Shown piece after piece: positions 26,417 to 33,187 of a stretch of 35,452 nt of DNA. The position numbers and the translations under genes were made by a program. The notes below the pieces were generated by a model, which saw only the letters and a list, made by a program, of their open reading frames with translations, had not been told where the DNA came from and ran no database searches. Numbering within the stretch: position 1 is the first letter of the stretch; each line of letters opens with the position of its first letter. This DNA is from Candidatus Methylomirabilis sp. (GTDB lineage Bacteria; Patescibacteriota; DYJS01): assembly GCA_020723005.1 (NCBI GenBank), contig DYJS01000005.1:1-35452 (forward strand), in the 5' to 3' direction.

Positions 26417-26740
26417 TTATAAAGAAGAACCAAGAATTGTATATGCAATAAAATTGAACAATGATTTTGATATTGCAACAACAACGAGACCAATTATTGA
26501 ATATTCTAATGTTTTCTTAGCTTTTTCAATTGCCGAAGGTTCTCCATGGCTCATAATATAAGTATAGCCACCCCAAACAATGTATACAACTGCTACTAAA
26601 CTTGAAATATCAAAAAATAGATTAAAAAGTATTGTGATTATTTGTTCTGGAGAAGAAAATTTTGAAAATATACCAGGATTTAAAGAATTTGTTCCTATCT
26701 GTGAATTTAAATTGTGTAAAAAAAGAAATAAATTTTTCAT
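26417..26740 (-). CDS. VirB2/TrbC-like pilin-family membrane protein 4
   Basis: This 107-residue paralogue has the clearest match to the family: helix 1 FFDISSLVAVVYIVWGGYTYIMSHGEPSAIEKAKKTLEYSIIGLVVV helix 2, with GGYTYIMSHGEP and EKAKK directly comparable to CPR pilin-like proteins. The N-terminus (MKNLFLFLHNLNSQIG) is hydrophobic but weak as a signal peptide. It lies 13 nt downstream of gene 3 in the same transcript. Gene 5 is its closest relative in the array by the shared VAVVYIV segment. Confidence 0.83.
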   Translation of the reverse strand: MKNLFLFLHNLNSQIGTNSLNPGIFSKFSSPEQIITILFNLFFDISSLVAVVYIVWGGYTYIMSHGEPSAIEKAKKTLEYSIIGLVVVAISKSLFNFIAYTILGSSL

Positions 26741-26753
26741 CTTAAAAAATTAT

Positions 26754-27137
26754 CTAACTAATTTTAAATACCTCCATAACTGCATTTATTATAACAGATA
26801 TAAGCGTTGCAAAGATCAATGCATATGTAAGATTCATAATATATTTTTTCCCCTTCTCTTTTTGTCCAATCATATATTGATATCCTGCAATAACATATCC
26901 TATCATAGCAAAAGGAACAATTATTTTATATAATTCTTCAAAAGCATGTTGAGAGAGTGTCAAAACACAATCAAAATCATCTATCTCTCCTTCTAATTCC
27001 AAGAATGATCCATTTTTTGGAGTTGCAGAACAAGCAGAAATATTTTTTATTTGAGCAAAAAAAGAAAAAGAAAAAACTAAAATTAAAAAAACTAACCTTT
27101 TATAAATATTTTTACTAAAATTTTCTATATTATACAT
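26754..27137 (-). CDS. VirB2/TrbC-like pilin-family membrane protein 3, with signal peptide and Cys pair
   Basis: The longest member of the array, 127 residues. It has a basic N-terminus and a hydrophobic signal-like segment (about 14-31, LVFLILVFSFSFFAQI), then a short external domain with two Cys (SACSATP and DDFDCVL) that could form a disulfide. The pilin-like core follows: helix 1 with IVPFAMIGYVIAGYQYMIGQKEKGKKYIMNLTYALIFATLISVI helix 2. The GYQYMIGQKEKGKKY loop is the counterpart of GYxYI-x-x-G-D-x-x-KAKK. Its cleavable signal and longer ectodomain suggest a distinct position in the filament or complex. The upstream gene ends 5 nt before it. Confidence 0.78.
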   Translation of the reverse strand: MYNIENFSKNIYKRLVFLILVFSFSFFAQIKNISACSATPKNGSFLELEGEIDDFDCVLTLSQHAFEELYKIIVPFAMIGYVIAGYQYMIGQKEKGKKYIMNLTYALIFATLISVIINAVMEVFKIS

Positions 27138-27142
27138 TTTTT

Positions 27143-27436
27143 TTAAAAATATATTGCACCAAAGATATCAACCAAAATATATTCTATTACAACAAAAGAG
27201 CTAGCAATTATAACAAGAGCAATAAATATATCTGACATTAATGTTTTTCCTTTCTGTGCTTTTGAAGGATCTCCGTTTGCAGACATAATCAAATATCCAG
27301 CATATGCAAACATTCCAACAGCAGTTGCTCCAGCGAGTGGAAGTAAGCCTTTTTCAATTAATGCAGCAATTGCTTCGTTAAGACTCCCCAAGGTACTAGT
27401 TGGTGAAATTGTTAATGAAAAAATTTTACTAATCAT
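27143..27436 (-). CDS. VirB2/TrbC-like pilin-family membrane protein 2
   Basis: A 97-residue array member. Its N-terminal ~25 residues (ISKIFSLTISPTSTLGSLNEAIA) precede helix 1 (LLPLAGATAVGMFAYAGYLIM), the loop SANGDPSKAQKGKTLMSD, and helix 2 (IFIALVIIASSFVVIEYIL). The GYLIMSANGDPSKAQKGK block is nearly ideal for CPR pilin-like proteins, with AQKGK in place of KAKK. ATG at 27436 lies 24 nt after gene 1, and gene 3 begins 5 nt after its stop, so translation may be coupled. Confidence 0.82.
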   Translation of the reverse strand: MISKIFSLTISPTSTLGSLNEAIAALIEKGLLPLAGATAVGMFAYAGYLIMSANGDPSKAQKGKTLMSDIFIALVIIASSFVVIEYILVDIFGAIYF

Positions 27437-27460
27437 ATTAAAACTTTATCTTCCAAAAAT

Positions 27461-27772
27461 TTATGCCATTAATTTTGTGTTGATTGAATTCAAAACTATA
27501 CCTGAAAGCCCCAAAATAATAACTCCCTGTATAGATCTGAAAAGCTCTTTTTTTGCTTCTGTTAATGCTTGTTCTGACCCATTTTCAAATACAATCTTAA
27601 CAATTGCGATCCCTGCAGTTATTGCAGAATATACAAAGCCTGATGCAACCAAAATATTTGCAACAGCCGTTACCCATTGTCCAAAATTATTTACAGATGA
27701 TAATCCACCAATAGGAACAGATAATTTATATGAAAATAATTTAAAAATTTGAAACGATAAAAAACTAATCAT
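27461..27772 (-). CDS. VirB2/TrbC-like pilin-family membrane protein 1
   Basis: First gene of the array, 103 residues. Helix 1 (VANILVASGFVYSAITAGIAIVKIV) is followed by the loop FENGSEQALTEAKKELFRS and helix 2 (IQGVIILGLSGIVLNSI). It is the most diverged copy: GY-x-Y is replaced by AGIAIV, but the GSEQALTEAKK loop and the GVIILG start of helix 2 keep the family shape. The N-terminus ISFLSFQIFKLFSYKL is hydrophobic and basic. A good promoter lies 17 nt upstream. It is divergent from the 664-residue surface protein gene. Confidence 0.76.
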   Translation of the reverse strand: MISFLSFQIFKLFSYKLSVPIGGLSSVNNFGQWVTAVANILVASGFVYSAITAGIAIVKIVFENGSEQALTEAKKELFRSIQGVIILGLSGIVLNSINTKLMA

Positions 27773-27789
27773 AATATTTTTCTCGCTTT

Positions 27790-27818
27790 ACTTTAATTCT
27801 TTTTTTCGTAGAAGTCAA
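27790..27818 (-). promoter_or_regulatory. Promoter of the pilin-like operon
   Basis: Minus strand: TTGACT (27818-27813), exactly 17 nt, TAAAGT (27795-27790). Transcription would begin about 10 nt before the ATG of the first pilin-like gene. It sits in the 63-nt divergent gap, so a regulator bound here could also affect the opposite gene. Confidence 0.5.
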
Positions 27819-27835
27819 GCAGAAATTATCTTAAA

Positions 27836-29830
27836 ATGGAAAATAATCAACAAGAAAATAATTTTAATTTAGAAATTAATAAAAACAACAAAGAAGATGA
27901 ATTGCAAAAAATATCAGAAACGAAAGAAAACATAAAATCAGTAAATGCAGAACTACATAATCCAGAAACAGACAGAATGGACTCTGAAGATATTTTATTT
28001 GAGGAAAATGAAATAAAAAAAATTTTGAAAAAAAATAATAAATCAAATTTTATAGAAAAAAATAAAAAAAATATAATTTTTCTATCATTTTTTCTCCTAC
28101 TAATCTCTTTTCTTGGAATATATTTTTTTATAAAAAATTTCTTTAACAATGGAACAAAAAAACCAAATATTGAAATCTTGATTCAAAAAAGTGAAATTCC
28201 GGCAGAATCCTCTTTTCCATGGAAGATAAAAATTAACAATTCTGGAAATGTTGATATGAAAAATATAAATCTTGAAATTAAATTTTCAACAAAGAATTTA
28301 AACATTATATCATCAGACACAGAATATACCAAAAAAGATAATGGGGTTTATTTAGTAAACATAGAAAAAATATTAAGTGGAAAAAGTTTTGAATTATCTT
28401 TAGAAGGAACAATTTCTTCTTTTCCCGGAGATTCTGGAACAATATACATAACAACAAAATATTCTCTTGAAGGAACTGATAAAGTTTTTATGATATCGGA
28501 AAACAAGAATTTCGATGTTGTTCGTCCAATAATTTTATCAGAAATTTCCTCTCTTGACCAAAACATTGCAAGTGGAGATAAAGTAAAACTTAATTTAAAG
28601 ATAATAAATAAAGAAAAAAATGAATTCAAAAATGTGTTAGTAAAATTATACACTGATAAGGAGTTTGTTATTGATGAAACCTCCCTTCCTGAAAATTTTA
28701 AAAAGATTGAAGAAGAAAATTATATCTTATTTAATTGGGAAATAGAAAATTTAATTGGAAATCGTGAAATAAAATATGAAATTCTTGGAGAGATAAAGGG
28801 AAAAGATCAAGAAAAAAAAGTTTTTTTAATTGAAACTGGAATACAAAGCAATGAAGAAGAAAATGGATTTGTTAAATTCTCTGATGACTCAATAGAAATA
28901 TTGATTTCTGCACCTGTTATTGAATCCTTTTTAGAAATAAATTCAAGTAAAGAATTTATAAATTTAGATAGAAATGAATTTGTAAAATTTAAAATTATTA
29001 TTAAAAATGAAGGAACAGAAAATGCAAAGAATCTTGTTTCGGAAATTGAAATGCCAAATTATTTTGATCTATCAAAAATTAGTGGGATATCTCCAGAGAT
29101 AAATGGTAGAAAAGTATTTATAAATTCTAAAAATTTTCCAAAATTAATTTCCCTTCCTCCAAAAGAATCAATTGAAATTGAATTTGAAATCAAATCAATA
29201 TCTGAATTTTTTGAATTAGATAATAAATCAGAAAATATATCTTTTAATATCTTTTCAACAATTTTTGAAAATGAAAAAGAGATCTCTAAAACAAATTCTG
29301 TCAAAGTTAATGTAAATTCTTATATTGATTTTCAAACAAACAAAGCTTTTTACTATAGAACAAGTTCGGATTTTCCAGAAAACAGAGGACCTATACCACC
29401 AAAGGTTAACGAAGAAACAACTTATGTAATTCATTGGGTTTTAGAAAGTGGAAGTAATGATCTAAAAAATATTGAAATATCAGATGTTTTGCTTTCCGGT
29501 GTAAAATATGAAAATTCATATTTTGTATCAAAAGGAAGTTTTGAATACGACCAAATCAATAGAAAAATTTTATGGAAAATTCCAAAAATTGAAAGTTTCA
29601 CTGGTTCAATTTCACAAAAAGAGGTAATTGAATGCTGGTTTCAAGTTAGTATTGAACCAACAATATCAGATATTGGACAAATAATTTATTTAGACAATGG
29701 ACCAAAGATAACATCTATTGATGAATTTACAGGAGAAATTATTTCAAAAAATGGAAATTCTCAAAATACAAGCATTCCAGAAGATATCAATGCAAGGAGA
29801 GAAAATATGGGTGGAATTGTCGTTGAATAA
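27836..29830 (+). CDS. Membrane-anchored surface protein with repeated beta-sandwich domains
   Basis: A 664-residue protein with a polar, acidic cytoplasmic tail (1-75), one membrane helix (about 79-99) and a long external part rich in beta strands. Repeated patterns such as W-K-I-K-I-N-N-S-G-N-V-D-M-K-N (about 128-142), LNLKIINKEKNEFKNVLVKL, and KFKIIIKNEGTENAKNL are typical CARDB/DUF11-type immunoglobulin-like repeats. Near 505-545 it carries FPENRGPIPPKVNEETTY followed by W-V-L-E-S-G-S-N-D-L-K-N-I, a segment frequent in large CPR surface proteins. It has no LPXTG and no secreted C-terminal anchor. The gene is divergent from the five pilin-like genes, 63 nt away, suggesting a shared apparatus, for example a pilus base or adhesin. 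That link is inference. ATG follows TTATCTTAAA. Confidence 0.8.
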   Translation: MENNQQENNFNLEINKNNKEDELQKISETKENIKSVNAELHNPETDRMDSEDILFEENEIKKILKKNNKSNFIEKNKKNIIFLSFFLLLISFLGIYFFIKNFFNNGTKKPNIEILIQKSEIPAESSFPWKIKINNSGNVDMKNINLEIKFSTKNLNIISSDTEYTKKDNGVYLVNIEKILSGKSFELSLEGTISSFPGDSGTIYITTKYSLEGTDKVFMISENKNFDVVRPIILSEISSLDQNIASGDKVKLNLKIINKEKNEFKNVLVKLYTDKEFVIDETSLPENFKKIEEENYILFNWEIENLIGNREIKYEILGEIKGKDQEKKVFLIETGIQSNEEENGFVKFSDDSIEILISAPVIESFLEINSSKEFINLDRNEFVKFKIIIKNEGTENAKNLVSEIEMPNYFDLSKISGISPEINGRKVFINSKNFPKLISLPPKESIEIEFEIKSISEFFELDNKSENISFNIFSTIFENEKEISKTNSVKVNVNSYIDFQTNKAFYYRTSSDFPENRGPIPPKVNEETTYVIHWVLESGSNDLKNIEISDVLLSGVKYENSYFVSKGSFEYDQINRKILWKIPKIESFTGSISQKEVIECWFQVSIEPTISDIGQIIYLDNGPKITSIDEFTGEIISKNGNSQNTSIPEDINARRENMGGIVVE

Positions 29831-29858
29831 AAATTTATTAAAATTTTGATGAACAAAG

Positions 29859-29872
29859 ATCTTTTAAAAGAT
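29859..29872. promoter_or_regulatory. 14-bp palindrome between the surface-protein gene and comF
   Basis: ATCTTTT-AAAAGAT is a perfect palindrome about 30 nt after the upstream stop and 47 nt before comF. It could be an operator or a weak terminator. Confidence 0.25.
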
Positions 29873-29906
29873 ATATTTTTAAAAATTTTACTAATTCAAA
29901 TTTTTC

Positions 29907-29912
29907 TATAAA
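29907..29912 (+). promoter_or_regulatory. -10 box of a leaderless comF promoter
   Basis: TATAAA ends 6 nt before the TTG start codon of comF, so transcription should begin at the start codon. No strong -35 box is visible. The arrangement copies that of galU. Confidence 0.4.
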
Positions 29913-29918
29913 AAACTT

Positions 29919-30692
29919 TTGAAAAAATCGTATTTGAAAATTTTTCAATTCTTTCTTGATATAATTTTTCCAAAAAATTGCTACGGATGTAAAAAAAGTG
30001 GAAAATATATTTGTGAAAATTGCAGAAAAAATTTATCAAAAAATTTTCCACAAACCTGTTTTTCTTGTGGAGCAGAAACAGAATTTGGAGAATTTTGTGA
30101 AGTTTGTAAAAAAAGAGAAAAAAATTTAGATGGAATTTTAGTTTTTTATAAATTTGATGAAATTCTTCGAAAGGCAATTCATTCCTATAAATATAAATTT
30201 CGAAAAGAGGTTGGGGTTGAACTATCTGAAATTTTTAGAGCAAAATTCTTCGAAAGTGATATAAATTTTTTTTCTCAAGTTTTTGTTGCTCCAGTTCCAC
30301 TTCATAAAAATCGTTTATCATGGCGAGGCTTTAACCAAAGTGAAAATTTAGCAAGATCTATCTCTTTTTCTTTTGAGAAAAATGATTTTAATTTTTTGAA
30401 AAATTTTTCTGAAACAAAAAACAATTTTCAAGAAAAGTTTATATTTTTAGATCTTTTGGAAAGAACAAAAGATACTCGTCCGCAAGTTGGTTTAGAAAAA
30501 TTGGAAAGAGAAAAAAATATAAAAAATGCTTTTTCTGTAAAAAAAGAATTTCAAAATTTTGTTCAAGAAAAAACTTTTTTAATTGTGGATGATGTTGTAA
30601 CAACTGGTTCAACTTTAAGAGAATGTGCAAAAACTTTGAAAAATTTTGGTGCAAAAAAAGTTTTTGGAGTTTGTTTAACAAAATCCAGATAA
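29919..30692 (+). CDS. comF: ComF-family phosphoribosyltransferase-like protein
   Basis: ComF proteins are cytoplasmic and, in competent bacteria, help transformation, probably with a DNA-uptake helicase. The 257 residues include eight Cys in two zinc modules (C21, C24, C32, C35, C47, C50, C60, C63), then a type I phosphoribosyltransferase fold: FVAPVPLHKNRLSWRGFNQSENLA (123-145), RTKDTRPQVGL (182-191), and the PRPP-binding loop LIVDDVVTTGSTL (221-233). All these are standard for the family. The start is TTG at 29919 (TTG AAA AAA), six bases after a TATAAA. It stands alone between the surface-protein gene and dnaB. A role in DNA uptake fits the type IV pilin-like genes nearby but is not proven. 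Confidence 0.94.
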   Translation: MKKSYLKIFQFFLDIIFPKNCYGCKKSGKYICENCRKNLSKNFPQTCFSCGAETEFGEFCEVCKKREKNLDGILVFYKFDEILRKAIHSYKYKFRKEVGVELSEIFRAKFFESDINFFSQVFVAPVPLHKNRLSWRGFNQSENLARSISFSFEKNDFNFLKNFSETKNNFQEKFIFLDLLERTKDTRPQVGLEKLEREKNIKNAFSVKKEFQNFVQEKTFLIVDDVVTTGSTLRECAKTLKNFGAKKVFGVCLTKSR

Positions 30693-30840
30693 AGAGAAAA
30701 ATTATGAAAATTTGGAGATTAATCTTATTTAAAAAAATTTATTTTTAGTAATGAAATTTATAAAATATAAATTGTATCTTTCTTAAAATTTAAAACTTTT
30801 ACAAGAAAATAGAGAAAAAATTTTAATTTTTTATTTGTAA

Positions 30841-30862
30841 AAACTAAAAAAATTTTTAGTTT
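30841..30862. promoter_or_regulatory. Perfect inverted repeat just upstream of dnaB
   Basis: AAACTAAAAA-AA-TTTTTAGTTT: 10-bp arms, 2-nt centre, ending 24 nt before the dnaB ATG. The location near the start suggests an operator; a terminator for comF is the alternative. Confidence 0.35.
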
Positions 30863-30886
30863 GAAAATAAGAAATTTCAAAAAAAT

Positions 30887-32248
30887 ATGCCACAAAAATC
30901 AGCAAAAAAAATGGATTTGATGTTGCCACCACAAAATATTGATGCCGAAGAAGCATTTTTAGGAGCAATTCTTTCTGATTCTTCCTCTCTTGATAAAATT
31001 ATTGGGACAATAAACCCATCTGATTTTTATGAAATTAAATATGGAAAAATTTTTGAAGTTTGTTTAAAATTATATCAAAACAACTCTCCTGTTGATTCCG
31101 TCACGGTTAGAAATGAATTACAGAAAGATAAAAATTTAAATGTTGATGAAATTCAGGGAACACTAAGTTTTTTAGTTTCACAAGTTCCTTCTATTGCAAA
31201 TGCAATGTATTATGCAGAGATTATTAAAGAAAAATCAATTTTAAGAAATTTAATTTCTGTTTCTCGTGATGTTGCAACCATTGCACTAAACGAAGGAATG
31301 GAAATAACTGAAATTTTAGACCTTGCAGAAAGAAAAATTTTTGAAGTTTCCCAAACTCAATCTCTTCAAAAAATGGTTCAAATAAAAGATGCTTTGGAAA
31401 ATGCATATAAGAGAATTGATAGTATGCAAAGAGATTCTGGAAAATTACGAGGACTGAAAACTGGTTTTGATGATTTGGATAATTTGACTTCTGGATTACA
31501 AAAAGGAGATTTTATAATTCTTGCAGCAAGACCATCTATGGGAAAATCTACACTTGCACTTGATATTTCAAGAAATATTGCAACAAAACAAAAAGTTCCA
31601 GTCGCAATGTTTATGCTTGAAATGAGCACAGATCAGGTTGTTGATAAATTAATTGCAAGTAGTGGACATATTGATCTTTGGAAAATGCGAACTGGAAAAC
31701 TTCGAGATGATGATTATGATAAAATTGCTATGGCTTTTGAAGAGTTAGAAAATTCTCAAATTTTTATTGATGATTCTCTCACAACAAATGTGATGGACAT
31801 TCGTAGTAAATGCAGAAGGCTAAAATCTGAACAAGGAAATTTAGGTATTGTTGTAATAGATTATCTTCAACTTTTAGAAGGAACACACAAAGATAATCGT
31901 GTTCAAGAAGTTTCAGAAATTTCCAGACAACTAAAAATGTTAGCAAAAGAGCTTGATGTTCCAATTATTGCACTCTCTCAGCTTTCAAGAAATTTAGAAG
32001 CTCGTCCTGATAAAAGACCAATCCTTTCTGACTTAAGAGAATCTGGAAGCATTGAACAAGATGCAGATATTGTTGCTTTCATCTATCGTGATGCATATTA
32101 TCACAGAAACGATGATTCTTTAAGCGAAGAAGAAAAACATACTGCAGAAATAATTTTAGCAAAACATAGAAATGGTCCAACAGGAACAATAAAACTATAT
32201 TTCAATGAAAATGAAGTTAGTTTTAAAAATATGAATAAAGATTTTTAA
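30887..32248 (+). CDS. dnaB: Replicative DNA helicase
   Basis: DnaB is the hexameric 5'-3' helicase of the replication fork. The 453-residue protein is complete. The N-terminal helical domain starts PPQNIDAEEAFLGAILSD, followed by a linker and the RecA-type domain: GFDDLDNLTSGLQKGDFIILAARPSMGKST with Walker A at 214-222, LEMS with E245, Walker B IVVIDYLQLL (D325), ALSQLSR (Q365 region), and the arginine-finger segment RESGSIEQDADIV (384-396). The protein ends with AKHRNGPTGTIKLYF, the family's closing block. No intein. ATG at 30887. The next gene begins 12 nt after its stop, so replication and amino-acid genes share a transcript here. Confidence 0.98.
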   Translation: MPQKSAKKMDLMLPPQNIDAEEAFLGAILSDSSSLDKIIGTINPSDFYEIKYGKIFEVCLKLYQNNSPVDSVTVRNELQKDKNLNVDEIQGTLSFLVSQVPSIANAMYYAEIIKEKSILRNLISVSRDVATIALNEGMEITEILDLAERKIFEVSQTQSLQKMVQIKDALENAYKRIDSMQRDSGKLRGLKTGFDDLDNLTSGLQKGDFIILAARPSMGKSTLALDISRNIATKQKVPVAMFMLEMSTDQVVDKLIASSGHIDLWKMRTGKLRDDDYDKIAMAFEELENSQIFIDDSLTTNVMDIRSKCRRLKSEQGNLGIVVIDYLQLLEGTHKDNRVQEVSEISRQLKMLAKELDVPIIALSQLSRNLEARPDKRPILSDLRESGSIEQDADIVAFIYRDAYYHRNDDSLSEEEKHTAEIILAKHRNGPTGTIKLYFNENEVSFKNMNKDF

Positions 32249-32260
32249 TATTTTTTTAAA

Positions 32261-33175
32261 ATGGCACAAGGAAATTTACTAAAAAAAGCATTTTTTGAAG
32301 AAAAAATTGTTGATATTTCTGATGCAAAAGTTTCTATTGCAACGAACTCTTTGCAATATGGAGCAGGGTGTTTTGGTGGAATTCGTGGTTATGTATCAAA
32401 AAATGGAGATGTAAATATCTTCAGAATTGATGATCACATTGAAAGACTTTTAAATTCTGCAAAAATTTTACGATTTCCAATAAATTTTGATAAAAATTTT
32501 GTAAAAAATGCAATTTTAGAAACTATGAAATTAAACTCCCCAAAAACAGATATTTATATTCGTCCATTTATTTACAGATCTGATGAAGGAATTTCACCCG
32601 GTTTCTTTGGAAAATTTGACCTTGCAGTTTATGGACTAGAACTTTCTGAATATCACTCAATTTCGAAAGGTTTAAATATCTGTGTGTCAAGTTGGACAAG
32701 AATTTCTGAAAAAAATATTCCACCAAGAACAAAAGCTATTGGTGGATATGTAAACTCTTCTTTGGCAATTGAAGAAGCAAAAAGAGGAAATTTTGACGAT
32801 GCAATTATGCTTGATGAACGAGGAAAAGTTTCTGAAGGAAGTGCAATGAATATATTTTTGGTAAAAAACGGAAAAATTTTTACACCAAGCACAACAAGTA
32901 GCATTTTAGAAGGAATTACAAGAAGAAGCTTAATGCAAATTGCAAAAGACGAAAATCTTGAAGTTATTGAAAGAGATATTGATAGAAGCGAACTTTACAC
33001 AGCAGATGAAGTCTTTTTTTCTGGAACTGGAGTTCAGGTTTCTTGGGTAGAAAAAATTGATGGAGTTTTGATTAGAAAAGAGATTGGAGAGATCACAAAA
33101 CTTATGCAAACAAAATTTTTTGAAATTGTTCGAGGAGAAAATCAAAAATATATGCATTGGCTAACAAAAATTTAA
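32261..33175 (+). CDS. ilvE: Branched-chain (class IV) aminotransferase
   Basis: A PLP-dependent fold-type IV aminotransferase that moves the amino group between glutamate and branched-chain 2-oxo acids, and in many organisms also accepts aromatic oxo acids. The 304 residues match IlvE. Landmarks: SLQYGAGCFGGIRGY (30-44), FRIDDHIERLLNSAKIL, the Lys that binds PLP in PPRTKAIGGYVNSSLA (K158), DERGKVSEGSAMNIF with E192, LEGITRRSL and the phosphate-binding FFSGTGVQVSWVEKIDG. ATG at 32261 follows TTTTTTTAAA. It is 12 nt after dnaB and 12 nt before the TyrA-PheA fusion, a context suggesting that it may serve in Tyr/Phe as well as branched-chain metabolism. Confidence 0.94.
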   Translation: MAQGNLLKKAFFEEKIVDISDAKVSIATNSLQYGAGCFGGIRGYVSKNGDVNIFRIDDHIERLLNSAKILRFPINFDKNFVKNAILETMKLNSPKTDIYIRPFIYRSDEGISPGFFGKFDLAVYGLELSEYHSISKGLNICVSSWTRISEKNIPPRTKAIGGYVNSSLAIEEAKRGNFDDAIMLDERGKVSEGSAMNIFLVKNGKIFTPSTTSSILEGITRRSLMQIAKDENLEVIERDIDRSELYTADEVFFSGTGVQVSWVEKIDGVLIRKEIGEITKLMQTKFFEIVRGENQKYMHWLTKI

Positions 33176-33187
33176 ATTTTAAAAATT

